This document shows, in pieces, positions 35,778-47,031 of a DNA stretch of 64,000 bases (its first letter is position 1; each line of letters opens with the position of its first letter). The stretch spans positions 35,035,465 to 35,099,464 of the forward strand of contig OX392536.1 in NCBI GenBank assembly GCA_947623455.1, given 5' to 3'. This DNA comes from Mimachlamys varia (taxonomy: Eukaryota > Mollusca > Bivalvia > Pectinida > Pectinidae). The notes beneath the pieces are model-generated. The model was not told the DNA's origin. It ran no database searches and saw only the letters and a list, made by a program, of their open reading frames with translations. Made by a program: the position numbers and the translations under genes.

Positions 35778-36209
35778 GGGGGCGCCGTTTTACTATTTAT
35801 TAACAAAATTCGAATTATTGATATGCATAAATTATTTTTGGATATCCGTAATTCGAATTTTTGATATCTTTAAATGCTTTGAATTAAGGATATCCAAAAT
35901 TCGATTTTTGGATATCCAAAAATTGAATTATGGATATCCAAAAATGAATAATGGATATCCGAAATTCAATGCATATTTGGATATCCATAATTCAACTTTT
36001 GGATATCCAAAAATCATTTATGGATATTCATAATTTGAATTTTGGCTATCCAAAAATAATTTAGGATATCCAAAATTAATTTAAGATATCCAAAATTATT
36101 TGTTGATATCATAAATTCGAATTATGGATATCCAAAAATGATTTATTGATATCCATAATTCGAATTTTGGATATCCAGTTTTGTTATTAAATAGTAAAAC
36201 GGCGCCCCA
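35778..36209. mobile_element. MITE with GGGGCGCCG ends and a GATATCC-rich interior
   Basis: Left end GGGGGCGCCGTTTTACTATT and right end AATAGTAAAACGGCGCCCC form a terminal repeat of about 30 bases. TA lies on both sides (35776-35777, 36210-36211). The interior is a run of GGATATCCAAAAATT-like and GGATATCCATAATTCG-like units in both orientations, so the element can form many hairpins. It abuts the DIRS-like remnant exactly at 36210. Confidence 0.7.
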
Positions 36210-37400
36210 TACAGGACACAGTCAAAATCGAATTTGTCATCAATTTTTAAGCCCAAGAGTTCGAAATCATTAGGGTAAAATGGAACCAAACGAAATTCTG
36301 ATTCAATATCAGTCTTGCTAGAAATGAATTTGGACCATAATACTTACTCAATTGAAGTGCCTTATCGATAGCCTGATAAACAACTGTACAATTTTCCTGG
36401 GCGATGCCATCATTTATAGAAGAACCTTCTGGAAAGGACAGGTGATAACCCTGAATTCATTAGGTTCCTTTTTTAGAAACTATATAACCTAAGTGGGGAA
36501 ATTTGTAAGTCAGGAAAAGGCAGGATTGAGTAGGGGCCATTACAATGTCCCTGATTAATCTCTTTTTGGATCTTATCTTTTAAAATGTTCAAATTATCTA
36601 ATGCTGACTTAAGGTTTCTGGAATCTCGAAATTCTCTAGGTCCTTCATACGGCAACCTCAAACCTTGTTGAAAACCGTCCTGTAAAAGCTCTAGTTTTGA
36701 TTGTTCAGAACCAGTTTGGTAAGTTAAAAACTTATCTATAATAATAGGGGTAGGCAACGTCCTATTAGTGAGGGGCTTAGTCAACGTCCTATTAGTGAGG
36801 GGTTTAGTCAACGTCCTATTTGTGAGGGGTTTAGTCAACGTCCTATTTGTGAGGGGTTTAGTCAACGTCCTATTTGTGAGGGGCTTAGTCAACGTCCTAT
36901 TAGTGAGGGGTTTAGTCAACGTCCTATTTGTGAGGGGTTTAGTCAACGTCCTATTTGTGAGGGGTTTAGGCAACGTCCTATTTGTGAGGGGTTTAGGCAA
37001 CGTCCTATTTGTGAGGGGCTTAGTCAACGTCCTATTTGTGAGGGGTGTAGGCAACGTCCTATTTGTGAGGGGTTTAGGCAACGTCCTATTTTTGAGGGGT
37101 GTAGGCAACGTCCTATTTTTGAGGGGCTTAGGCAACGTCCTATTTGTGAGGGGTTTAGGCAACGTCCTATTTGTGAGGGGTTTAGGCAACGTCATATTAG
37201 TGAGGGGTTTAGGCAACGTCCTATTTGTGAGGGGTTTAGGCAACGTCCTATTTGTGAGGGGCTTTGGCAACGTCCTATTTATGAGGGGCTTTGTGTTGTT
37301 GTTTGTTATTTGACAGGGATTCTTGGGTGTTGGCCGAGCCAGTGGTTTGCAATTTAAAAGAAGAGATATATTTAATTTGAGGCAGGAGCGAATGCGATCT
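36210..37400 (-). pseudogene. DIRS-like retrotransposon remnant (reverse transcriptase region)
   Basis: Read on the minus strand, a frame with LLQDGFQQGLRLPYEGPREF, NLKSALDNLNILKDKIQKEI and PFPDLQISPL is the pre-RT segment typical of DIRS-type (tyrosine recombinase) retrotransposons. It then breaks: stops near 36450, a stretch reading SFPEGSSINDGI, and a shift into KTDIESEFRLVPFYPNDF (the RT 'DI.S.FR' block) before it is cut off at the MITE at 36209. Upstream the same frame passes through the 27-bp minisatellite to about 37380 (CKPLARPTPKNPC). It is broken by stops and shifts and cannot encode an active enzyme. No integrase or YR domain is visible. Confidence 0.65.
36755..37290 (-). repeat. 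27-bp minisatellite within the DIRS-like frame
   Basis: About 20 units containing TTTAGTCAACGTCCTATTTG. Because 27 is a multiple of three, the minus strand reads as nine-residue repeats TNRTLPKPL or TNRTLTKPL continuous with the DIRS-like frame, and the plus strand is also open. Two variant classes (TTTAGTCAAC and TTTAGGCAAC) are partly sorted along the array. Confidence 0.9.
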
Positions 37401-37414
37401 TATAATGTAATTTA

Positions 37415-37595
37415 TGCATAGTTTCTAGTAAGATATCACCATGACAAGCTTGTAAGACCTGATTATAAGTACATAAAAATTATAACACTTCAAATGAATT
37501 GAAAATGGCCGTTTTTATTCAAAACGACATGTTTCTTAATATAAAAACTTTAAGTAAGTTTTTTGTAAGTTGTACTTAAAAGTCTTAAATGGGGT
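37415..37595 (+). repeat. Direct repeat of about 180 bp, copy 1
   Basis: The segment with AGTAAGATATCACCATGACA, GAATTGAAAATGGCCGTTTT and TTTAAGTAAGTTTTTTGT recurs at 38012-38197 with roughly 90 per cent identity by eye. The copies lie about 600 bases apart in the same orientation, next to the DIRS-like remnant. Confidence 0.75.
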
Positions 37596-38011
37596 ACGAA
37601 AACGCCATCTTGGCTCTAGGAATACATATACAAATAATATAAAGAAAGGAGGCCAGAAGGGGATTGGTGACAGGTGGGTAATTCAAATTCACCTAAAAAG
37701 TTAGTTTTTTTTTTTAAAATTAGATTAGATAAAACAGAAGGTACACACCTTGTTCTTCCATCATCTTCAGCAGGCTTAAGACATTGGGTTAGTTAGCGCA
37801 CCTACTTATATAGGATTCTTAATAGCCACAAATTCCTACGGCATTGACCTCATCATCTCCTTCTAGTGGTCAGCTTCCACTCACATATAACCCAACATCA
37901 TATTAACACAATGTAGTACATAAAAAGTTTGTACATAAAATAAAATTATATTGTTACATATAACGTAATACTAGGACATTCATAAATGACATTAAATGAA
38001 ATTTAATTTGT

Positions 38012-38197
38012 ACTTATGCTTGGTTCCTAGTAAGATATCACCATTGCAAGCTTGTAAGACCTGATAAGTACATACAAATCTATAACACTTCGGATGAATT
38101 GAAAATGGCCGTTTTTCTTCAAAACAACATGTTTCTTAATATAAACACTTTAAGTAAGTTTTTTGTGAGATGTACTTAAAAGTCTTAGATGTGGTAA
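38012..38197 (+). repeat. Direct repeat of about 180 bp, copy 2
   Basis: It matches 37415-37595 through AGTAAGATATCACCATTGCA, GAATTGAAAATGGCCGTTTT and TTTAAGTAAGTTTTTTGT. The pair could be split direct repeats of a retroelement or a simple duplication. Confidence 0.75.
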
Positions 38198-41100
38198 AAT
38201 AAATGCCACAGTGATTACATGCCTTTATAGGAATGTAAACAATTAATAATTGTTTACATTACAAGTAATAATTACTAACCGTATAAAACATACACAATAT
38301 TGAAACCATGGATTCAAATTTACGATACATTTGTATCTTTGCCTTACTTGTTTATCAAGACATCAACATGTTAAATTGGAAAATAAGAAAAACAAATTAA
38401 CGGTTCAAACATCAAGCTACTAGAACTTGCACTAAAAAGGGAAATAAACTGTGACGGCTAGCGACCCGGCCCAATGCCCAGAAAGCAACACAAAATGTTC
38501 ACGTAGACATAAATTGTATCTAAAATGCAATAAAATATGCAGAGTTTAAAAAACATTCTTATTATCAAAGAATGAAATGTATTAAATGTCCTTGTCCATC
38601 AAAACTGCATGATGCATCCGCGGTGGAATTATGTAATCCTTGTTAAATCCCAAAGAAGGAACTGTTTTCTTCAATGTATGTATAATTAATTACATGAACA
38701 TAAGTGCAGGTGCACGAGTTGCCACTGTTTTAATATACGCTGACATGAATACTTTTTGATATCACATATAATTTGATCTTCCTCAAATGTTTATGGTTTG
38801 CTTGTGACCAAATCGAACTAATAAATGTTAAAATAGATACGGAATTCACCACCCGCGTCCCCCTGAATCTTAATTGCTATTTAGATATTATAATATCTCG
38901 ACGGTCTCTGATTGTTACACAGCAACATATTTAGCGAGGCGAACCTTTAGCGAAACCCACTGGGTGAAGATTTAATAAATAAATCTAGTATTCAGCCTGC
39001 AAACGAACACTACTGTTTCAACTTGGTATGTTGTAGAAACACCGACCATCTTTAAAAAATAAATGTGTGTTTTGTTTACATGCGAATAACCGGTTTGTCT
39101 GTTTGTAGTGTGTACGTGCAAGGCATTTTCAAGATTCGCCTGAAAACAGCATCATGTGACTAATTGTAAATATGTTCTCTCTAAACATTTTACTTATGTA
39201 AAGGAGAAGAATAAAATAAGTTGAAAGTTAAAGTTAAAAAAAAAAGAGTTAAAGACCAGGTCCGACTTTATTTCACAAACAGCTAGAGACAACTCTGGTC
39301 AATAGGAAGTTTAAACATGTTTGAAAATAACTACCATCTCGATACTGAGAACCGAAGTGAACATTTTGACCGGACTACTGTATATGGCTATTTCGTTTAT
39401 TATACCTATCGGTAGGACGGGAAAGAAACCGTGTCTAGAAAGTTCCGGAATATCTGTAGAAATATAGCAAACTTTGAAAAATGTCCATCTAGCTGTACAT
39501 ATATAGAATAGATATAAACTTATATAGTTTACAACAATTGCGAAATAAGTTATTTCAACACATACTTATTTCAACACATACTAAGTACATCACCACGCTT
39601 TGCGGTCCGGATGTTAGGGTGTGGGGCCAGCGACGTGTCCTTAGTAATACTTATATCTTGAAGTAATAAGGGAAATTGTTATCTAAATATCAACATACAG
39701 TGATACACAGGTCTATTTTTCACGGCTGCAGTTGAAAATACGAAATCACTTATCAAAGGCGAAAAAGTTGATATGAATAGAAAATAGGGGGAGGTAGATC
39801 ATTTTTCGATAGATAAAAGGCTATTGAGGGGACATTTTTCTCGAACATGGATCTAACACCCCCCACCCAACGTGTAAAATTACAATTCCCAGGTCCCCGT
39901 GGACGAAGCAAGTGGAATTGGTTGAACAGAAGTTTTAGTTTGTCACCAAATCGGGTCGCACTTCTTGTACTTAATTCTGTATGAATATTCTTCGAACAAA
40001 GTCTGTACACTCTATGTTTTGTGTGAACTTGTTTCAGTTCAGAAATCTTGAGCTGAATCTATGTATCGATTTTCGCATGTCAGGAATAATTTCACAGTTC
40101 GCTTCCAAAGTAGGATTTTCTATATGTAGATAGGAGTAATTTTAAACATATTGGAATATTTCAGTTGTTTAATACATGTACTTAACGAGAACTTGAAAGG
40201 GATAAGAACTGAAAATTCTGTTGTTGGCAGGGACCTGATATGTCACAGTGTAGAGGCAATCGGCAATTCGAACTGTCGGCACTTTCCGTACACGAAAACT
40301 TTTTTACGGAAAGAGCCGATGGTTCCAATAGGAAGTGTTTCTTGGTGTAGAAACATACTTAAAACTTATGATAATATTGTAATGGGCCAATGGCAACTGA
40401 TAATATTGCAGTAACGTGTTGAAGAGGACTGATTTTATTTTGGTATGTTCTATTTTTTAAGAATACATTTTTTGAGATGTTAAAGATTTAGATATGTTCA
40501 GCACATTTTTATACAATGCTTCTAATTTGAAAAAATCCTTAATTTAAATTACGTGTCAATTCTCCACTGTACTATATAGTTGATATTATAAGAGTACTTG
40601 GCGAGTAAAGGGGGCGGGGTCCAGATTCGAGCGCCCGTGATATAGTGCAGTGTAGTGTCCCGCACATCGACACTTCGGCCTCGTGCAATAGAACATCGGT
40701 CGATTACCAGTACCTCCTGTAAAATATTCTGGACTATTTTACAGACACCCATGATAAATTTGTATACTGTATTATATCTATACATGTGTGTAATACATGT
40801 ATATATGGACTGTAAAGCTTAATGTAGTGGATTACTGGGACATGGTTTTGTGTAATGTGACTCTCGGTATTCAGAAATGACTGTGTGACTCAGGGGTGAC
40901 CCCGTTACCTTGTGTAAATACACACCGCGTCCTCGCTCGGAGATCGGACCAGGAAATGACCGCATTTTGCTATTGTTTCGTATAGATAATGACATGTTGT
41001 CAATTTTCTTCCAATTTCTGTTTTGTGTGCTCAAATTCTATCTTATTTCTGAAGTGATTGTCAATAGGAAGACAAGAAATGACCACTGACTATGACGTAA

Positions 41101-41536
41101 TCAGCAAAGAAATAACAGATAAATATAGATGTACTTTTGTTTTGTTTCATACTTCAATTGTGTTTTGATTTATGAAAACTCTTATTACTTGAATGTGTTT
41201 TATATACTTTCGTGTTATGTAAATAAAAAGGAGTTTAAGATCTTCTGACATTCTTCAGGTGCAAAACGAAACCAATAACATTGAAAGTGTTTCCTGGAAC
41301 CAGGCCATATCCAAGTAAGACATTCGGTTTTGTAGATGTACGTATACCTGTGTAGGTTTACATTTAAGGGGTTTCATCGGTACGAAAGCGAACCTCAAAT
41401 CAACCGGAGTTAATTTTTTATTGTAGTGGGTTGCGATCAAAGCAATCAAGCGATTAAACTTGTTACGAAACGTGACGACATATAGAACCTGAGGTGGGCA
41501 GACAAATCAAATAGATCCGTCACGACGTAACATTAA
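38198..41536. other. Intergenic stretch with repeat fragments
   Basis: No supported gene. At 39820-39901 lies the right end of a hAT-like MITE (GAGGGGACATTTTTCTCG to CCCAGGTCCCCGTGG). At 40227-40250 there is a MITE-terminus-like GCAGGGACCTGATATGTCAC, followed at 40269-40325 by a hairpin with arms GAACTGTCGGCACTTTCCGT. A possible plus-strand micro-exon at about 41260-41314 has both splice sites but no recognisable product. Confidence 0.5.
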
Positions 41537-41921
41537 AGGCCCAATATACGTAACTTCAGGGACATTTTCGTGATTCTGAAAAATCATTTTAAAAAATCCA
41601 GTTGATAACCATGCAAAAATAAGTCTAAAACGAAGTAAACCTGAGCGGTAACTAACAAGAAACTCTTGATAGAAAAATCCAAAGAATTGAAAATAATTCA
41701 GGTGGGGCCCACTTCAATAACAAACCGAAGGTCGAAAACGGTTCGGAATGGACGCGTGTTTACAAATAGCGTGTTTCAACTGCTGCTGTACCGGAAACCG
41801 CGAAATAATTCATCTCTAATATTGCTGATATAAGTTAATCTTAACTAAATCTATAAATATAATAAGTTACTAGGCTTGATTTTCGCTTCAAGTTTTGCCG
41901 AAAGTTACGTATATTGGGCCT
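41537..41921 (-). mobile_element. TTAA-type MITE, inverted full-length copy
   Basis: Starts AGGCCCAATATACGTAACTT, ends AAGTTACGTATATTGGGCCT, and is flanked by TTAA on both sides (41533-41536 and 41922-41925). Relative to 16682 and 54639 it is in opposite orientation. The terminal repeat is 20 bases and perfect. Confidence 0.85.
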
Positions 41922-42392
41922 TTAACTGGTATCAGGAGCTGTAATTGATAATTTCCTGATATTTTTATGCAAAGTCGTGTCTCCACGTAATAAATCTCAC
42001 ATGCCACAATATTTAAAAGTTGAAATGTTTGGAAGTTAAATCATGACCGTTATGCAAGTTATGGAAGATCCAACGTTTGGTGGCGGAGGTAGACAAGAAT
42101 ACCCGGAGATAACCAAGGACCTGCGACCATTACCTGAAGACTTCAAAATTTAAATTTAAATTATTTTTTCAAGCTTTACAGCTCAGCTGTATACCATACA
42201 TAAATACATCATGTATACTCACGCATGCCTCCAACCCGCCACCCGGAACAGAATGCTGTTCAAACATAGTGATCTGCTAGGGCACGTAACTGTAGATATA
42301 TTTATATATGTGTTTACTTCGGCAACGCTGTTATCAGAGTATTCACGTTAAGTTTGTTCGCATACTCAGTGTGAACTCTGGCTGGGCGCGAC

Positions 42393-42575
42393 CACAGGGA
42401 CATGAGAATTAGTTGCAGCTAGTTTTGGACCTTGTGTTTAGAGTAAAGCCTTCATGACCACTGAAGGGGGCATTTTTATCGGAAATTGATCTAAACACAC
42501 CCCCCCCCCCTAATGACACTAAACACCTAAAGTTTATGTCCAAAACTAGCCGTACAAACTCTCAGGTCCCTGTAG
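42393..42575. mobile_element. Palindromic hAT-like MITE, copy e
   Basis: Begins CACAGGGACATGAGAATTAG with the family centre (GGCATTTTTATCGGAAATTG and a C run) and ends CTCTCAGGTCCCTGTA. The right terminus passes directly into the 27-bp array at 42555, so no right-hand target duplication remains. Confidence 0.7.
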
Positions 42576-42990
42576 GACTGTCAAACTCTCAGGTCCCTGT
42601 AGGACTGTCAAACTCTCGGGTCCCTGTAGGACTGTCAAACTCTCGGGTCCCTGTAGAACTGTCAAACTCTCGGGTCCCTGTAGGACTGTCAAACTCTCAG
42701 GTCCCTGTAGGACTGTCAAACTCTCAGGTCCCTGTAGGACTGTCAAACTCTCAGGTCCCTGTAGGACTGTCAAACTCTCAGGTCCCTGTAGGACTGTCAA
42801 ACTCTCAGGTCCCTGTAGGACTGTCAAACTCTCAGGTCCCTGTAGGACTGTCAAACTCTCAGGTCCCTGTAGGACTGTCAAACTCTCAGGTCCCTGTAGG
42901 ACTGTCAAACTCTCAGGTCCCTGTAGGACTGTCAAACTCTCAGGTCCCTGTAGATCTGTCAAACTCTCAGGTCCCTGTAGGACTGTCAAA
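42555..42990 (+). repeat. 27-bp minisatellite grown from a MITE terminus
   Basis: Sixteen near-identical units contain CAAACTCTCAGGTCCCTGTA plus GGACTGT. The first twenty bases are the right terminus of the adjacent MITE. Both strands stay open because the period is a multiple of three; the repetitive proteins they imply are not credible genes. Confidence 0.95.
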
Positions 42991-43013
42991 CTACTTCGCA
43001 TTAAACGTGGTCT

Positions 43014-43205
43014 TCGAAATACAAGAGTTGGAGAGATAACGACGTTCGACTGTGAAATACAAGAGTTGGAGAGATAACGACGTTCGACTGTGAAATACAA
43101 GAGTTGGAGAGATAACGACATTCGACTGTGAAATACAAGAGTTGGAGAGATAACGACGTTCGACTGTGAAATACAAGAGTTGGAGAGATAACGACGTTCG
43201 ACTGT
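43014..43205 (+). repeat. 38-bp minisatellite (about 5 units)
   Basis: Units contain GAAATACAAGAGTTGGAGAG and ATAACGACGTTCGACTGT. It begins some 25 bases after the 27-bp array. The units are nearly identical. Confidence 0.9.
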
Positions 43206-43209
43206 GCAT

Positions 43210-44190
43210 TATTTAGCAATGTTTTATCCAAACATGATTTATATTAGGAAAATTGAAGTAAAATATCATTGTACATTGTCATTTGCCTCTGGAGACGTTT
43301 TGATCATGTAAAAAAAAATTGCTCCCCAAAAGACTAAACTAAAGACACGTGGAAATAACATCACGTGGATGGCCACAACAACGAGCTGGACAAAGGTTCA
43401 CTCTAGATAGTAGATATTGTCATGGTAACGTAAACAAAAACAAAACTATTCAGTAATAGAGTTAACTCCAGTAACATAGAGTTCCTGTCCTGGGTCACGA
43501 TTTGAAACTGTTTAATACAACAACACACTGTATTATGATATATGCATTTGTGATAAATACTACAATATCTTCTTGAAGCAATTCAAGGAAGATAAAATAA
43601 AGTAAAATATCTTATATTTGAGTTGTATGTAGAGACAAAGCTTTTAGTCGCTGATTAGGTTGGGTTTTTAGGAAGTGATTCAGTGGGAGTGTATGTATAC
43701 AGTGTATATAGTAAAGCGGTGGATGATGCCCTAACCATTGATAAGCAAGTCAGAAATCGAAAGTATAACTGAGCTAAAAATAGTTTTCTCGGAATCCCTA
43801 GCATGGGTATTGTGTCATTTGAGACATACCTGTGGTTAAAGTTGAACTGAATATCACCTTCCATAATGAGTTCTCACGCAAATATTTCTATAGTTTAGAG
43901 TTTGCTATTTATATCCAATCACACAGTGGGATTACAGTTAATGCACAGGGCGCACAGTTATCACTATATAGATAAGGTCAATTTATTTGGAATTCCAGGC
44001 GATAACAGTTGTTCAAGCACACAGGCATGCAATTATATTGAATAAGGTCGATTCATTTCTCCCTATTGGTGTTGGCAACTTTATGTACAAAACGGTGCCT
44101 TTCAGGAGTGAAGATTTCAGTTTAACCATTTTTCGTGATATATATAAAATCAAAATTCACTCGATAAATCAAAACTGTTTTTAAGGTGGG
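43210..44190. other. Spacer between minisatellites
   Basis: About 1 kb of AT-rich sequence. I see no supported gene, RNA or mobile element here. Confidence 0.5.
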
Positions 44191-44192
44191 TA

Positions 44193-44947
44193 TAAATTGG
44201 CAGTCTATGCGGATATCTTGTAGTGGGAAGATCTGGTTACATTCTGTGTGGTGTCTTGTAGTGGGAAGATATGGTACCAGTCTGTGTGGAGTCTTGTAGT
44301 GGGGAGATATGGTTACAGTCTGTGTGGTGTCCTGTAGTGGGGATATATGGTTACAGTCTATGTGGTGTCTTGTAGTGGGGAGATATGGTTACAGTCTGTG
44401 TGGTGTCCTGTAGTTGGGATATATGGTTACAGTCTGTGTGGTGTCTTGTAGTGGGGAGATATAGTTACAGTCTGTATGGTGTCTTGTAGTGGGGAGATAT
44501 GTTTACAGTCTGTGTGGTGTCTTATAGTGGGGATATATAGTTACAGTCTGTATGGTGTCTTGTAGTGGGGAGATATGGTTACAGTCTGTGTGGTGTCTTG
44601 TAGTGGGGAGATATGGTTACAGTCTGTGTGGTGTCCTGTAGTGGGGATATATGGTTACAGTCTGTGTGGGTGTCTTGTAGTGGGGAGATATGGTTACAGT
44701 CTGTGTGGAGTCTTGTAGTGGGGAGATATGGTTACAGTATGTGTGGTGTCTTGTAGTGGGGAGATATGGTTACAGTCTGTGTGGTGTCCTGTAGTGGGGA
44801 TATATGGTTACAGTCTGTGTGGGTGTCTTGTAGTGGGGAGATATGGTTACAGTCTGTGTGGAGTCTTGTAGTGGGGAGATATGGTTACAGTATGTGTGGA
44901 GTCTTGTAGTGGGGAGATATGGTTACAGTCTGTGTGGTGTCTTGTAA
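44193..44947 (+). repeat. 38-bp minisatellite (about 20 units)
   Basis: Units contain GGTGTCTTGTAGTGGGGAGA and TATGGTTACAGTCTGTGT. Variants (CCTGTAGTGGGGATATATGG versus CTTGTAGTGGGGAGATATGG) alternate in places, suggesting a two- or three-unit higher-order pattern around 44640-44900. Confidence 0.9.
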
Positions 44948-45904
44948 TGCGTTCAGAGTAACAATTAATATACCTCAGTGTGGTTCCAATTTATATATAT
45001 ATTTAAACTGTTCCAAATTCTCCGGTCCCAGTGAGTGTTCGTTCCACGTGACCATTACGTATAAAGTTGCACGGATATACCATTATAGTTTATATCTCAA
45101 GTAGGGGTATTACTCTATCTATGTCGTCACAAGTAAGGTGGGCGAAAACGCTTACGAAATCACAGTCTTATTGTTTTGCTTTAAATAAAATACGAACACA
45201 ATTATTTATATGTAGGTCTTCTATGTATCTATCATTTGGAATGGACATAAATATAAGATTCCCTTGATCACTTAACCGGAAATTGTTGCAGAAAGACCAT
45301 ATGTCTCGAGCTCACTTCAAAATCTAAACCATTTTCTTTGTTGAGAAAGTCTGAGGTAATAAAATTGACTAGTTTGGCACCAAATTGATACGAGAAACAA
45401 GCACAACTCCACTAGGTTTTATTTAATCTTCCTGTAAGTGGCCATATAGGTTTATAAAACTAATGACGAGGGTTTTAGTTGTTTGGAAACAAAATCTGGT
45501 GTAATTGACGAAATGTAAGAATTGGGAACCGCTAACAAATCATTTACACGAGATTAAACTTAAGCACTATAATAGATAATTGAAAGAGAGTTAGAAAATG
45601 TGGGAGCAAGTATGAAATTTCCTAAAAATCATAATCAGCATTTATTTACAAGTGTAACAGATTAGATTGCTATCTAAGTCCGTGGTGTTACCAACAAGAA
45701 AACATATGATTATTTTTACAACTACGATGTATATCCGGAGCGTGAATATCATATCTAGGACAGCAGGAATACCGGAAGTCGACCTTATCCTTATATATAC
45801 CGTTGAGCCGTCATTCCCTACTTCAGTAATTATATATTGAGGTCTTACATGTCGGTAATTTTTTTTTAGTAAAATCCAATTAATTATCAAGACTTGTCTT
45901 TTAA

Positions 45905-46420
45905 GATGTTGTCGATATTTTCAATATCGACCTCGGAAGGCCTGGAAAATGACTTTGAACAGCTTCTTCTCAATATCATGCCTGTGGCATGCTGAAATGT
46001 AGAGCTACAAAGTTTGAACAAATGACCTTCACCCTATTTCAAGTTCACAGGGGGTCAAATGCGTTAAAACCTTAAAACAACCTTCTTTTCAATAGCCAAA
46101 ACATCCAGGGTACTGATAGTGATGTGGCGTGCTGGGGATGAAGGGCTATCAGGTTTGGATAAATGAATGAACTTGATAGTCACAGGGGTCAAATGTATTA
46201 AAAATCGCCATACGACTCCTCAATAACCAAACAGTCCAGTGCATTGATAGTGTGCCTAGAACATGTTTTTGGGGAAGGACTGTCAGGTTTGCTTAAATGA
46301 ATAACATTCACCCACTTTCAAGGTCACAGGGATCTTTGCCTTCTTTCACAGGGGTCAGAAGTGATAAAATCGTTCAAAATCAATTTTTAAATGGCCTTCA
46401 GGTTCAGGGCACAGGTACTT
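45905..46420 (+). repeat. Degenerate tandem repeat, period about 150 bp
   Basis: Diverged units recur with CAGGGGTCAAATG, TGAATGACCTTCACCC-like, AATAGCCAAAACATCCAGGG and GGGATGAAGGGCTATCAGG-like phrases. A fragment of the same repeat appears at 52240-52340. It is a dispersed non-coding repeat typical of mollusc DNA. Confidence 0.5.
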
Positions 46421-46837
46421 GTGGCCAGGAGAATAACAATCTATATATATAGATAATATAGCAAAAATGAATAATTAAAATAAAATATAAAAACCAAAAT
46501 TTCCAATTTTCTTTTTATGTTATTAATCATCTAAAACCATAATGAAAATAATTGCGAAATTTCAGCTGATACATCAAGCGATTAAATTTCACGAAAAAAT
46601 CGACTATCAGACACTGAGAAAGAGAGAAGGTATGCAACTCAGTGGCAGAAAAAGTGGCCTGAAGAAGCCTGAGAAGGCAGAAAGGCCTTGCGGCAAAGTC
46701 TTTTTTTTCTTTTTTATTATATATATATGAAGTCAAAAACTTAAATCAAAATGTAATATTATCAGCCAAGATGATCCCCTCCCCTACCCCCCCCCCCCCT
46801 CCTCCAAAAAAACCCCAACTAAATCGCAAATTAAGAA

Positions 46838-47020
46838 ATATTCACCCCTGAAGTTTCAAAATGAACTATTCAAGCCTTGGAATTGTGAGAGCTCAAATGT
46901 CTCTACAGGGGTAAATGAGTTATAAGCTAACAACTCATTCACCCCCTGAATACACATTTAAACTCTTCCAATCAAAGGTTAGAAAAGCTCATTATAATTT
47001 TTTAGGGATGAATGAATTTA
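46838..47020. repeat. Short palindromic element, TTCACCCCTGAAG family
   Basis: ATTCACCCCTGAAGTTTC and CTCTACAGGGGTAAATGAG bracket about 80 bases; a second diverged unit follows at 46928-47020. Related copies lie at 49553-49640, 54248-54330 and 54545-54634, the last ending CTTCAGGGGTGAATGA. Each is a near-palindrome of about 85 bases. Confidence 0.5.
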
Positions 47021-47031
47021 TATGTAATTAG

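Noticed and set aside
36768..37313. Plus-strand frame of repeated nine-residue units (VRGLVNVLF type)
   Set aside because: It is the complement of the 27-bp minisatellite; the flanking coding similarity (DIRS-like) is on the minus strand.
41255..41449. Minus-strand 64-residue frame
   Set aside because: No family, signal or splice support; a plus-strand micro-exon reading of the same DNA is equally (weakly) plausible.
42536..43121. Long open frames on both strands over the 27-bp and 38-bp arrays
   Set aside because: They exist because the repeat has a period of 27 and no stop; no non-repetitive coding sequence is attached.
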